Source: Planobispora longispora
GTDB lineage: Bacteria; Actinomycetota; Actinomycetes; Streptosporangiales; Streptosporangiaceae
Reading direction: 5' to 3'
Length of the DNA: 64,000 nt
NCBI RefSeq assembly: GCF_016863135.1
Contig: NZ_BOOH01000003.1
Coordinates: forward strand, 1-64,000
Within the stretch, counting starts at the first letter, position 1; the number at the start of each line of letters is the position of its first letter. The notes under the pieces were generated by a model. It was not told the DNA's origin. It worked only from the letters and a program-made list of their open reading frames with translations, and made no database searches. The translations under genes and the position numbers were made by a program. Positions 16,620 through 25,018 of this stretch are shown piece after piece.

Positions 16620-18565
16620 ACGCCCACGGCCATCATGATCCGGCGGTCTTCCGCCACCGGTTCTGGCTCAGTCTGATCCTGTCGGTGCCGCTGGTCGTCA
16701 CCAGCCCGATGGTGGGCGAATGGTTCGGCTACACCCTGGACGTGCCCGGCCTGTGGCTGGCCGGGCCCGTCCTGGGCTCCATCGCCTACTTCCACGCCGG
16801 GTGGCCGTTCCTGGCCGGCGCCTTCCACGAGATCCATCATCGGGCGCCGGGCATGATGCTGCTCATCTCGATGGCCGTCACCGTCGCCTACGCCGCCTCC
16901 CTCGCCACCACCTTCGGCTGGTTCGACCTGGACTTCTGGTGGGAACTGGCCACGCTGGTCACCGTCATGCTGCTCGGCCACTGGCAGGAGACCAAGGCCA
17001 TCGGCCAGGCGCGAGGAGCGCTGTCGGCTCTGGCGGCGCTCCTGCCCGAGGAGGCCGAGCTGTCCGACGGTACCCGGGTGCCGCTCTCCGGCCTGCGGAT
17101 CGGGGATCTGGTCCTGGTACGGCCGGGCGGCCGGATCCCCGCCGACGGCCGCGTGGCGGAGGGCGAGGCCGGCGTCGACCAGTCCATGATCACCGGGGAG
17201 TCGAGGCCCGTCGTCAAAGGCGCGGGGGACGCGGTGGTGGCCGGAACGGTCGCCACCGACTCGGTGCTGCGCGTCCGGGTGGAGGCGGTCGGGGCCGACA
17301 CCGCGCTGGCCGGGATCCAGCGGATGGTCGCCGAGGCCCAGGAGTCCAGGGGCCGCGCCCAGGTGCTGGCCGACCGGTTCGCCGCCGCGTTGTTCTACGT
17401 CGCGGCACTGACCGCCGTCGCCACCTTCGCGGTCTGGTCGATCGCGGGCGAGCCGCGCGAAGCGGTGGTGCGTACGGTGACCGTCCTGGTGATCGCCTGC
17501 CCGCACGCCCTGGGCCTGGCCATCCCGCTGGTCGTCGCCTTGTCCACCGCGGTCGCGGCCAAGGCCGGGATCCTGGTCAAGGACCGGCTGGCGCTGGAGC
17601 GCATGCGTACGGTGGACGCGGTGCTGTTCGACAAGACCGGCACCCTGACCACAGGCGCGCACGCCCTCACCGCCGTCACCACCCACAACGGCTTGAGTGA
17701 GCGGGCGGCGCTCGACCTGGCCGCGGGCGTCGAGAGCCTCAGCGAACACCCCCTGGCCAAGGCGATCGTCTCGGCCGCCGCCGCTCCGCGCCCCGCCACC
17801 GGTTTCCGGTCGCTGGCCGGACGCGGCGTGCGGGCGGTCGTGGACGGCGTGCCCTACGCCGTGGGCGGCCCGGCGCTGCTGCGCGAGACCGGCGCCCGCG
17901 TCCCGGACGGTCTGCCGCGCCAGAGCGACGGCGCCGCCGTCCTGCACCTGATCGCCCTGGACCCGGAGCCGCACGCCGTCGCGGCCTTCACCCTGCGGGA
18001 CGAGATCCGTCCCGAGGCGGCGCAGGCCGTCTCGGAGCTGCGGCGGGAGAGCGTCGGATCCATCGTCATGATCACGGGTGATGCCCGGCCCGTCGCCGAG
18101 AAAGTCGCGGCCGAACTCGGCATCGACGAGGTCTTCGCCGAGGTGCTGCCCTCCGGCAAGGACCAGGCCGTCGCCGAGCTCCAAGGCCGCGGGCTGACCG
18201 TGGCGATGGTCGGCGACGGCGTCAACGACGCCCCCGCCCTGGCCCGTGCCGACATCGGCATCGCCATCGGCGCGGGCACCGACGTGGCCATCGAGTCGGC
18301 GGGCGTCGTGCTGGCCTCCTCCGATCCCCGCGGCGTGGCCGCCGTGGCCCGGTTGTCACGCGCCTCCTACCGCAAGATGATCCAGAACCTGTCCTGGGCC
18401 GCCGGGTACAACCTGATCACCCTGCCGCTCGCCGCAGGCGTCCTGGCCTGGGCCGGAGTGGCGCTGAGCCCGGCGGTGGGCGCGCTGCTGATGTCCGCCT
18501 CCACCGTCGTGGTGGCGCTCAACGCCCAGCTCCTGCGCCGAGTCCGGCTCACTCCACGTGAGTAG
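16616..18565 (+). CDS. Heavy-metal P1B-type ATPase with CPH motif (CopB-like)
   Basis: This 649-residue cation pump lacks N-terminal HMA domains and begins with a short His-containing tail (NAHGHHDPAVFRHRF). The membrane CPH motif in VIACPHALGLAIPLV defines the P1B-3/CopB-like class. Phosphorylation motif DKTGTLT, actuator motif MITGES, HP motif SEHPLAKA and hinge GDGVNDAPAL are all intact. P1B-3 pumps export Cu or related soft-metal ions. It ends the metabolic and stress block and is translationally coupled to a 16-codon leader frame. The ion is inferred from class. Confidence 0.92.
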   Translation: MNAHGHHDPAVFRHRFWLSLILSVPLVVTSPMVGEWFGYTLDVPGLWLAGPVLGSIAYFHAGWPFLAGAFHEIHHRAPGMMLLISMAVTVAYAASLATTFGWFDLDFWWELATLVTVMLLGHWQETKAIGQARGALSALAALLPEEAELSDGTRVPLSGLRIGDLVLVRPGGRIPADGRVAEGEAGVDQSMITGESRPVVKGAGDAVVAGTVATDSVLRVRVEAVGADTALAGIQRMVAEAQESRGRAQVLADRFAAALFYVAALTAVATFAVWSIAGEPREAVVRTVTVLVIACPHALGLAIPLVVALSTAVAAKAGILVKDRLALERMRTVDAVLFDKTGTLTTGAHALTAVTTHNGLSERAALDLAAGVESLSEHPLAKAIVSAAAAPRPATGFRSLAGRGVRAVVDGVPYAVGGPALLRETGARVPDGLPRQSDGAAVLHLIALDPEPHAVAAFTLRDEIRPEAAQAVSELRRESVGSIVMITGDARPVAEKVAAELGIDEVFAEVLPSGKDQAVAELQGRGLTVAMVGDGVNDAPALARADIGIAIGAGTDVAIESAGVVLASSDPRGVAAVARLSRASYRKMIQNLSWAAGYNLITLPLAAGVLAWAGVALSPAVGALLMSASTVVVALNAQLLRRVRLTPRE

Positions 18566-18854
18566 GCCGGCCGCCGGAGACGTCGTCCGTACCGGGTCTC
18601 CCGCTCCGGGTGATCCGCTCGGCCGACGCCGTTCAGCGCCGGGGATCGACGCCCGCGAAACTCGCCGCCGAGCCGCGCGAGCCCGCCGACGAAGTCGAAC
18701 GTGCCCTCAAGAAGTAGTTCCCACAACCCGGTGATCTCGTCCCCGATCGGGGGCGAGATCACCCTCGGCTCCTGACCGTCCTCGGCGTCACCTCAACCTC
18801 GATCATCCGTAAATGCGCAAGTGTGGTCCGGGGACTCGGGCGGCTCCGCACGCC
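18566..18854. other. Intergenic region between convergent genes
   Basis: No complete gene is seen. A short plus-strand frame (about 18610-18717) ends in ADEVERALKK and a stop; it may be a gene remnant of unknown family. The notable element is the long palindrome annotated at 18730-18763. Confidence 0.5.
18730..18763. terminator. 34-bp near-perfect palindrome between convergent genes
   Basis: The left arm GGTGATCTCG (18730-18739) pairs with CGAGATCACC (18754-18763), and CCCC pairs with GGGG around a central GATC. Only one T/G position breaks the symmetry. Its location between convergent genes suggests a bidirectional transcription terminator, although there is no T-tract. A protein-binding operator is the alternative. 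Confidence 0.55.
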
Positions 18855-19736
18855 TCAGGAGCCGAACCTGGAAACGTCAAAGCCGGTCAGCGGAGCGTCG
18901 GCGTCCCATACCCACCAGCGGTGCGGATCCGGCGCGGGCCTGTGGTCCGCCCAGCAGTCGACCAAGACCTCGGCGCGTCCATCCCGGTCGTAGTCTCCCG
19001 CCCGTATCAGCGTCGCCGTGTAGTGGTCGTCCCCTGGGCAGGCGAACGGGCCGATCTCCCGCCGGTCGGACAGACCTCCCGCAAGCAGCTCGATCCGGCG
19101 GCCGGCGCGGAAGACCAGATCGTCGCGGCCGTCGCCGTCGACGTCTGCGGCAGTCAGTTTGCCGCGCAGGCCGGGCCGGCCGGGCAGACCGGGCACCCGG
19201 ATCACCACCGGCGCCCGCGGCGCGCGCCCGTAGTAGACCGTGATCGCCTGCGTGGCGCCGGTGGTCCGGTAGCCGGGCTCGTCGTTGCGGCTGCCGTCGT
19301 CGCCGACCGCGACGTCCCTGCGGCCGTCCCCGTCGAAGTCCCCGACGGCCGGCCATTCCGAGGACCCGCGTCCGGGGCGGGGCACCGGCACCGTGGGCGA
19401 CAGAGCGCCCGTCACGGGCCCGTCCGGACCGCCCCACACGATGTGCAGCGCGGGGTCGGAGCCACCGGGCGGTCCGATCCGGATCGGGATGTCGGCATAT
19501 CCGTCACCGTCGAGATCGGCGCTCTCCGGCCGCCGGACGCGCCAGTCGGAACCGAACGGCCACAGCGTCTGATCCCCCGGCCGCACCACGGACCGCCGCT
19601 CCGGGTCCAGGCCACGGCCCGAGCCGTACAGGACGATGAGAGATCTCAACTTCGGCTGTCCGGGGACGACCCCCTCGGCCCGCTCTGAGGTGATCACCGC
19701 GTCCGGGTAGCCGTCCCCGTTGACGTCATCGCTCAA
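18855..19736 (-). CDS. FG-GAP/VCBS repeat protein, probably lacking its N-terminus
   Basis: This frame of about 293 residues contains repeated calcium-binding DxDxDG-type loops: DVNGDGYPD (residue 4), DLDGDGYADI (about 75), DFDGDGRRDV (about 135), DVDGDGRDDL (about 200) and DYDRDGRAEV (about 240). This is the pattern of FG-GAP beta-propeller repeats in secreted or surface proteins. The frame begins with a weak TTG directly in the first repeat and has no signal peptide. An overlapping upstream frame on the same strand (19726-19977) encodes a Pro/Ala-rich segment ending VPRGEC, suggesting a frameshift. Confidence 0.7.
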   Translation of the reverse strand: MSDDVNGDGYPDAVITSERAEGVVPGQPKLRSLIVLYGSGRGLDPERRSVVRPGDQTLWPFGSDWRVRRPESADLDGDGYADIPIRIGPPGGSDPALHIVWGGPDGPVTGALSPTVPVPRPGRGSSEWPAVGDFDGDGRRDVAVGDDGSRNDEPGYRTTGATQAITVYYGRAPRAPVVIRVPGLPGRPGLRGKLTAADVDGDGRDDLVFRAGRRIELLAGGLSDRREIGPFACPGDDHYTATLIRAGDYDRDGRAEVLVDCWADHRPAPDPHRWWVWDADAPLTGFDVSRFGS

Positions 19737-19951
19737 TGCACTCCCCCCGCGGCACCCCCTTCGCGGCTACCGACACCACCGGCTCGGCGGCCGGGGGCGG
19801 GCCCGACGGCTGAGCGGTCGCGGCCGGACCCGACGGCTCCCGGCCCGGCGGCGAAGGACCGGCGCCGCTCGGCCGTCCCGCCTGGGAGGAGGGTGCGCCG
19901 TACCCACCACCTGCGGGCCCATGCCGCCGCCCGCACCGCGCGCGTCTGGAC

Positions 19952-20242
19952 GTGACCTCGACCGAGCTCGGATACACCGCTTTCGACCTTGACTCCTTGA
20001 ACCAAGCACTTCACCGCATCGAGTCGGCCCGGACCGCGCTCATGAGCACGATGGGCTGCTTCGCGCCGGCGACCGGCACCGCCGCAGCGCGCCCGGCCGG
20101 CTACGGGCGCATCTTCGAGAGCCTGCACGTGCTGACCTACGTCGATGACGAGCCGTACCGCTGCGACATCAAGGCCATGCGCAAGCACATCAGCGTGCAC
20201 GGCCACCACTCCTTGCACCTGACCGACCTCGGCGGCGGCCAT
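19952..20242 (+). pseudogene. Tn3-family transposase remnant with internal deletion
   Basis: The frame reads RIFESLHVLTYVDDEPYR then CDIKAMR (20108-20182). This matches the C-terminal catalytic region of actinobacterial Tn3-type transposases. It then jumps directly into KHISVHGHHSLHLTDLGGG (20183-20239), which matches the extreme C-terminus of the same family. The roughly 100 residues expected between these blocks are missing, so an internal deletion is inferred. The N-terminal 50 residues are not recognisable. No terminal inverted repeats were found nearby. Confidence 0.72.
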
Positions 20243-20540
20243 CGCCGCTCCGATGGAGACGGCGGGCCGCGGGTGCCGCCGGCACCATGGCCTTCCACAA
20301 CCTCCAGGGGGCTGCGTCCTGCTGGACCGCGAGATCACACGAGGATGGAAAACCTCCGGGGCAGGCGGGCGAGTACGTCGGCAAGAGGCGTATGGATCGC
20401 GTCAACAATCTGCCCGGCGGCGTAGGGAAAGCGTCAAGATGCGGGGAAAGCGCGGGCTGTCGCTATTTCATGAGTTTTGGCTCTTGCGAGGGCCTCAATA
20501 GGTTTCCGGGATCTGGGGAATGGTGATCGGTGTGCCACGG

Positions 20541-20985
20541 GGGGCGGCTGCGGATTTACCTGGGCGCGGCGCCGGGGTCGGTAAGACCTTCGCGATGCTG
20601 AGCGAGGGGCGGCGCGGCGTGGAACGCGGCCGGGCCCGCGCCGCCGCCCTGTCGGGATCATCCCTCGCAGGACCCTGGTACACCGAGGTGAGAGCTTCAC
20701 CGAACTGGACAGCGCGGCGGTCATCCCCCGCGGACCGGAAGCCGCCCTGATCGACGAGCTCGCCCATGCCGATCCTCCGGGGCGGGCAACGCCAAGCGCC
20801 GGCAGGACGTCGAGGAGATCCTCGACGTCGGTGTCGACGTCGTCTCCACGGTCAACATCCAGCACTCGGAGTCGCTCAATGACGCGGTACGGCAGATCAT
20901 CGGGGCGGCCCGGCACGAGACCGTGCCGGATGAGGTCGTACGGCGGGCCGGCCAGGTCCGGCTAGTCGGCATGGTTCCCCAGGCG
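20541..20985 (+). pseudogene. kdpD: Degenerate KdpD sensor-kinase N-terminal fragment
   Basis: Pieces in different plus-strand frames match the KdpD N-terminal domain in order. RLRIYLGAAPG (from 20545) is followed after a one-base loss by VGKTFAMLSEGRRGVERG. FTELDSAAVIPRGPEAALID and ELAHA follow, then after another shift DVEEILDVGVDVVSTVNIQH and ETVPDEVVRRAGQVRLV. KdpD senses K+ limitation. At least two frameshifts and the absence of the kinase domain show a dead gene. The intact TrkH K+ transporter gene lies just downstream. Confidence 0.78.
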
Positions 20986-21365
20986 CCGCTCGGAGTTCGG
21001 ACTACCGCTGGGCCGCCGAGGGCGACCCGATCGGCGCGCTGCTGCGCTACCCGGTCTCCGGCAGCGACATCCCGCCGCTGACCCGCGAGGTATCGCGCCA
21101 GACCGAGCCGGACCCCGCCCGCTGGTCCATGTCGGCCAAGCAGCCACCGGCCCCCGCACCATCGGGGATGCCCGCCGGTGAAAAACTCCTTCATCGCCGG
21201 GACCGACTGTTTCCGCTAGATCCGTCGAGTGGGTGGTGGGAGGAGATCCAGCGGTGAGCCATGGATCCGCCCGCGGTCCGAGCCCCACCTATCGAGATCG
21301 GCTTTTGGGCCGTCATCACCCCGCCGATGCCCAGGCGCGACTCAAGCGACAGGATGGTGCAATCA
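20986..21365. other. Region of unclear coding status before trkH
   Basis: A plus-strand frame at about 21000-21195 reads WAAEGDPIGALLRYPVSGSD and PPLTREVSRQTEPDPARW. It has good codon bias but lacks a start and a recognisable family. It is probably another gene fragment adjoining the kdpD remnant. The remaining 170 bp contain the trkH upstream region, with no confident promoter. Confidence 0.4.
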
Positions 21366-22721
21366 ATGCGTCGTTTCGCCTCTCGAGTGCTGTTGGAGCG
21401 CTTCCAGCATCCGGCTCAGATCATCGTGACCGCGTTCGCCGTCGCCGCGGCGCTCGGCACCGCGGCGCTGGCCAGCCCGTGGGCCGGTGAGTCCGGCACC
21501 GCGACCCGGTGGATCGATGCGCTGTTCACCGCGATCTCGGCGGTGTGCGTGACCGGGCTGGTGGTCGTCGACACCGCAGGTCACTGGTCGGTCTTCGGCG
21601 AGGCCGTCATCTTGGTGTTGATCCAGGCCGGCGGTCTGGGCATCATGACGCTGGCCACCCTGTTCGCGATGATGATCTCCGGTCGGATCGGGCTGCGCGC
21701 CCGGATGTGGGCCCAGGCCGAGACCAAGACCTTGGCGATGAGCGACCTGCGCGGGGTGATCGTCAAGGTGGTCCTGTTCAGCCTGGCCACTGAGGCGCTC
21801 ACCGCCGCGGTGCTGACCGCCCGCTTCGCACTCGGCTACGGCCAGCCGTTCGGCCGGGCCCTCTACCTGGGCGTGTTCCACGCGATCTCGGCGTTCAACA
21901 ACGCCGGCTTCGGGCTGTGGCCCGACAACCTGATGCGCTTCGCCACCGATGGATGGATCTGCCTGCCGATCGCGGGTGCGGTCATCGTCGGCGGCCTGGG
22001 CTTTCCGGTCATTTTCGAGCTGCATCGCTTCTGGCGCCACCCGAACCGGTGGTCGGTGCTGACCCGCATCACCGTCGTCACCACGCTGGTCCTGCTCGTC
22101 CTCGGTTTCCTGGCCTTCACCATCACCGAGTGGGCCAACCCCAAGACCTTGGGACCGATGGATGTGGGCGGCAAGCTGCTAGCCGGCCTGTTCACCGGCG
22201 TGATGCCCCGCACCGCCGGATTCAACAGCCTGGATATCGCCGGCATGTACCCGACCAGCTGGCTGGCCACCGACGTATTGATGTTCATCGGCGGCGGCAG
22301 CGCCGGCACCGCCGGCGGTATCAAGGTCACCACCTTCGCCGTGCTGGCCTACGTTTTGTGGGCCGAGCTGCGCGGTGAGACCCAGGTCAACGCCGGCCAC
22401 CGCCGCCTGGCCGCCGCCGTGCAGCGCCAGGCGCTGGCCATCGCCCTGCTGGGCGTGGGGTTGGTCATCGCCAGTACCTACGCGCTGCTCGCGCTGACCC
22501 CGCACAGCCTGGATCGGGTGTTGTTCGAGGTGGTCTCGGCCATCGCCACGGTGGGGCTGTCCACTGGGATCACCGCCGATCTCACCACGGCCGGGCAGCT
22601 GCTTGTCGCGACGTTGATGTTCGCCGGCCGGGTCGGCCCGGCCACCCTGTTCTCCGCCTTGGCCCTGCGCGACCGCACCCGCCGCTATGAGCTGCCCGAG
22701 GAAAAAGTCATCGTCGGCTGA
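21366..22721 (+). CDS. TrkH/KtrB-family potassium transporter
   Basis: This 451-residue membrane protein has the repeated TM-P-loop-TM architecture of the SKT family. The filter regions contain AISAVCVTGLVV, AFNNAGFGL, GVMPRTAGFNSLD and IATVGLSTGIT, each with the conserved glycine. It mediates K+ (or Na+-coupled K+) uptake. I chose the ATG giving MRRFASRVLLERF because AGGATGG precedes it and the length suits KtrB. Frames extend about 35 residues upstream. No trkA/ktrA gene for the gating ring is adjacent. Confidence 0.87.
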   Translation: MRRFASRVLLERFQHPAQIIVTAFAVAAALGTAALASPWAGESGTATRWIDALFTAISAVCVTGLVVVDTAGHWSVFGEAVILVLIQAGGLGIMTLATLFAMMISGRIGLRARMWAQAETKTLAMSDLRGVIVKVVLFSLATEALTAAVLTARFALGYGQPFGRALYLGVFHAISAFNNAGFGLWPDNLMRFATDGWICLPIAGAVIVGGLGFPVIFELHRFWRHPNRWSVLTRITVVTTLVLLVLGFLAFTITEWANPKTLGPMDVGGKLLAGLFTGVMPRTAGFNSLDIAGMYPTSWLATDVLMFIGGGSAGTAGGIKVTTFAVLAYVLWAELRGETQVNAGHRRLAAAVQRQALAIALLGVGLVIASTYALLALTPHSLDRVLFEVVSAIATVGLSTGITADLTTAGQLLVATLMFAGRVGPATLFSALALRDRTRRYELPEEKVIVG

Positions 22722-22730
22722 GCCGCGCCG

Positions 22731-22777
22731 GCGGGCGGCGGGCGGCGGGCGGCGGGCGGCGGGCGGCGGGCGGCGGG
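22731..22777. repeat. 7-bp tandem repeat, about 6.7 copies
   Basis: The unit GCGGGCG is repeated head to tail immediately after the trkH stop codon. Such a G-rich array could form unusual DNA structure or vary in length between strains. It lies in the 180-bp gap before the histidine kinase gene. Confidence 0.85.
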
Positions 22778-22900
22778 TCGATCATGAGGCATTCGCCCTG
22801 ATGCCTCAGTGAACATGCACCACCATGTGGATCTTTTTGGGCACACTGGATGGGCGCGCTCCCTCGATGAGGGGATCGGTGTCGATATCGGCGTCATCGG

Positions 22901-24211
22901 ATGTGCGGTTCTTGCTGGAGGTGCTCGGCACTGAGGCGACGGTTAAGCGATCGGCGGTGGCGTATCGGTGCCGGGCTGCGCGCGCTCCGCCATGATCTGG
23001 CTCCCGGCCGGCAGGCGCCGCTGCTTCCTCTGCCGTCGGCGCGCTTTCCCTCCACCGCCTGGACGGTGCATCTGGTGGTGGGCATCTACTCGGTGCTGAT
23101 CGCCGCGGTCGCCTGGCACACCCTGATTGAGGACTACGGTCTGCGCACCGAGATGGCCGGGCTGCTGGGCATCGCCCAGGCGCTGGCGCTGCCGCTGTGC
23201 CTGTATTGGCCGATGGCGGGCTGGTGGCTGTCGTTGGCCGCCGCCGCGCTCACCGCGGTGATCGTGCAACCCGTCGTGGAGGAGACGATCTGGCCCGCTC
23301 CCTGCCTGGCCGTCCACATCAGTGTGCTGGCCTTGGCCGGCCTGAAGGCCGGGGCGCGGGTGCTGGCCGAGATGTGGCTGATCACCGCTGTGGCGGGCGT
23401 CGTCCTGGCGGTCGTGCTGCCGGGCGGGCGGGAGCTGGCGGCTCTGGCCGACATGACGGTGCTTTCGGCCGCGGTCCTGGTCGCGGTCGGCGCGCTGCGG
23501 GGGCGCAGTGAGGCGTTGCGCCGGATGGCCCGTGCGGAGTTGGTGAGCGGTCAGGAGCAGGCCCGGCGCGCGGTGCTGGAAGAGCGCACCCGCATCGCCC
23601 GGGAGCTGCACGATGTCGTGGCCCACCACATGTCGGTGGTCGCCGTCCAGGCCGAGGCCGCGCCGTACCGGGTGGCCGATCCGCCGCAGGAGTTGATGCG
23701 CAGCTTCGCCACCGTCCGCACCAGCGCCCTGGAGGCGCTGACCGAGTTGCACCGGATCCTCGGCCTGCTCAGAGGGGAGGCATCCGCAGCGGAGTCCGGC
23801 CCGCAGCCGACTCTGGAGCATCTGGGCGATCTGGTGGACCGGGTACGGCAGGCGGGCCTGGACGTGACGGTGAACACGATCGGAGACCGGCGGATGCTTG
23901 CCGCCGGAGTGGAGCTGTCGGCCTACCGCATCGTTCAGGAGGCGCTGAGCAACGTGCTGCGGCACGCCCCCGGTGCCACGGTGCGCATCGAGGTCGTCTA
24001 CCGGCCGGTCTGCCTGGAGCTGCACGTGACGAACGGCCCTCCTCCGGTTCCGCCGATTCCGCCGCCGGCCTCCGCAGGAGCCGGGCACGGGCTGCTGGGG
24101 ATGCGGGAACGGACCGCGATGCTGGGCGGGCAGTTGAGTTCCGGTCCCCGCGACGACGGCGGCTACGCCGTCGTGGCACGGTTGCCCTTTGAGGAGAGCG
24201 AGGACAGATGA
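22901..24211 (+). CDS. NarL-type sensor histidine kinase
   Basis: This protein of about 436 residues has four to five hydrophobic segments (about 50-190), then a HisKA_3 dimerisation box RTRIARELHDVVAHHMSVVA (His at about 238). A HATPase domain follows, with AYRIVQEALSNVLRHA (N box) and GHGLLGMRERTAML (G box). The proposed ATG gives an atypical Cys-rich start (MCGSCWRC) without a clear Shine-Dalgarno, so the true start may differ. It overlaps the response-regulator gene by 4 bp (ATGA). Proximity to trkH makes osmotic or ion sensing possible but unproven. Confidence 0.88.
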   Translation: MCGSCWRCSALRRRLSDRRWRIGAGLRALRHDLAPGRQAPLLPLPSARFPSTAWTVHLVVGIYSVLIAAVAWHTLIEDYGLRTEMAGLLGIAQALALPLCLYWPMAGWWLSLAAAALTAVIVQPVVEETIWPAPCLAVHISVLALAGLKAGARVLAEMWLITAVAGVVLAVVLPGGRELAALADMTVLSAAVLVAVGALRGRSEALRRMARAELVSGQEQARRAVLEERTRIARELHDVVAHHMSVVAVQAEAAPYRVADPPQELMRSFATVRTSALEALTELHRILGLLRGEASAAESGPQPTLEHLGDLVDRVRQAGLDVTVNTIGDRRMLAAGVELSAYRIVQEALSNVLRHAPGATVRIEVVYRPVCLELHVTNGPPPVPPIPPPASAGAGHGLLGMRERTAMLGGQLSSGPRDDGGYAVVARLPFEESEDR

Positions 24212-24876
24212 GCATCCGCGTGCTGGTCGCCGATGACCAGGCCATGGTGCGCGAGGGATTCGTGGTGCTGCTCAACGCCCAGCCCGACATCGAGGTGGTG
24301 GGCGAGGCCGCCGACGGTCGCGCGGCCGTCGCCAAGGCCGCCGAGCTGAAGCCCGATGTGGTCGTGATGGACGTGCGCATGCCCACGCTCAGCGGATTGG
24401 AGGCCGCCCGGCAGCTGGCGGGCCGTACCAAGGTACTGGTGCTGACGACTTTCGATCTCGACGAGTACGTCTATGAGGCGCTGCGGGCCGGAGCCAGCGG
24501 ATTCCTGCTCAAAAGCGCCACCGGCCGTGAGCTGGGCGAGGCGGTGCGGGTGGTGGCCAGAGGCGACGCGCTGCTGGCCCCGTCGGTGACCCGGCGGCTC
24601 CTCGACGCCTTCTCCCGGCTGGCCCCGTCCCCGGCGCGCACCGGCCTGCGGGTCGAGCCGCTGACCGAGCGCGAAAACGAGATCCTCGCGCTCGTCGCGC
24701 ACGGTTTGTCCAACGGGGAGATCGCCGAGCGGCTCACGATCGCCGAGCCCACGGTGAAAACCCACATCAGCAACCTGCTGACCAAACTGCGGCTGCGCGA
24801 TCGCACGCAGGCGGCGGTGTACGCCTTCCAGGTCGGCCTGGTGCGTCCCAACGGCCGCCCGCCGGAACCGCTGTGA
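24208..24876 (+). CDS. NarL/LuxR-family response regulator
   Basis: This 222-residue two-domain regulator has a receiver with phospho-acceptor Asp in VVVMDVRMPTLSG (about 54) and Lys in SGFLLKSATG (about 103). The LuxR helix-turn-helix is at about 150-210 (LTERENEILALVAHGLSNGE and PTVKTHISNLLTKL). It is the cognate partner of the preceding kinase, with overlapping genes. Target promoters are unknown. Confidence 0.93.
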   Translation: MSIRVLVADDQAMVREGFVVLLNAQPDIEVVGEAADGRAAVAKAAELKPDVVVMDVRMPTLSGLEAARQLAGRTKVLVLTTFDLDEYVYEALRAGASGFLLKSATGRELGEAVRVVARGDALLAPSVTRRLLDAFSRLAPSPARTGLRVEPLTERENEILALVAHGLSNGEIAERLTIAEPTVKTHISNLLTKLRLRDRTQAAVYAFQVGLVRPNGRPPEPL

Positions 24877-25018
24877 CCCTGCCCCGGTCTGCCTCGTCCT
24901 TGAGGACCAGCTGCGCGGATCGATCTGCGGGCCCATGACGTCCAGCTGCCCGCGTCCGTAGGTTCCCTTCGAACCCGCCGGCGGCACCGGCCGTCCGGAC
25001 CGGCGCAGAAGGAGCAGC

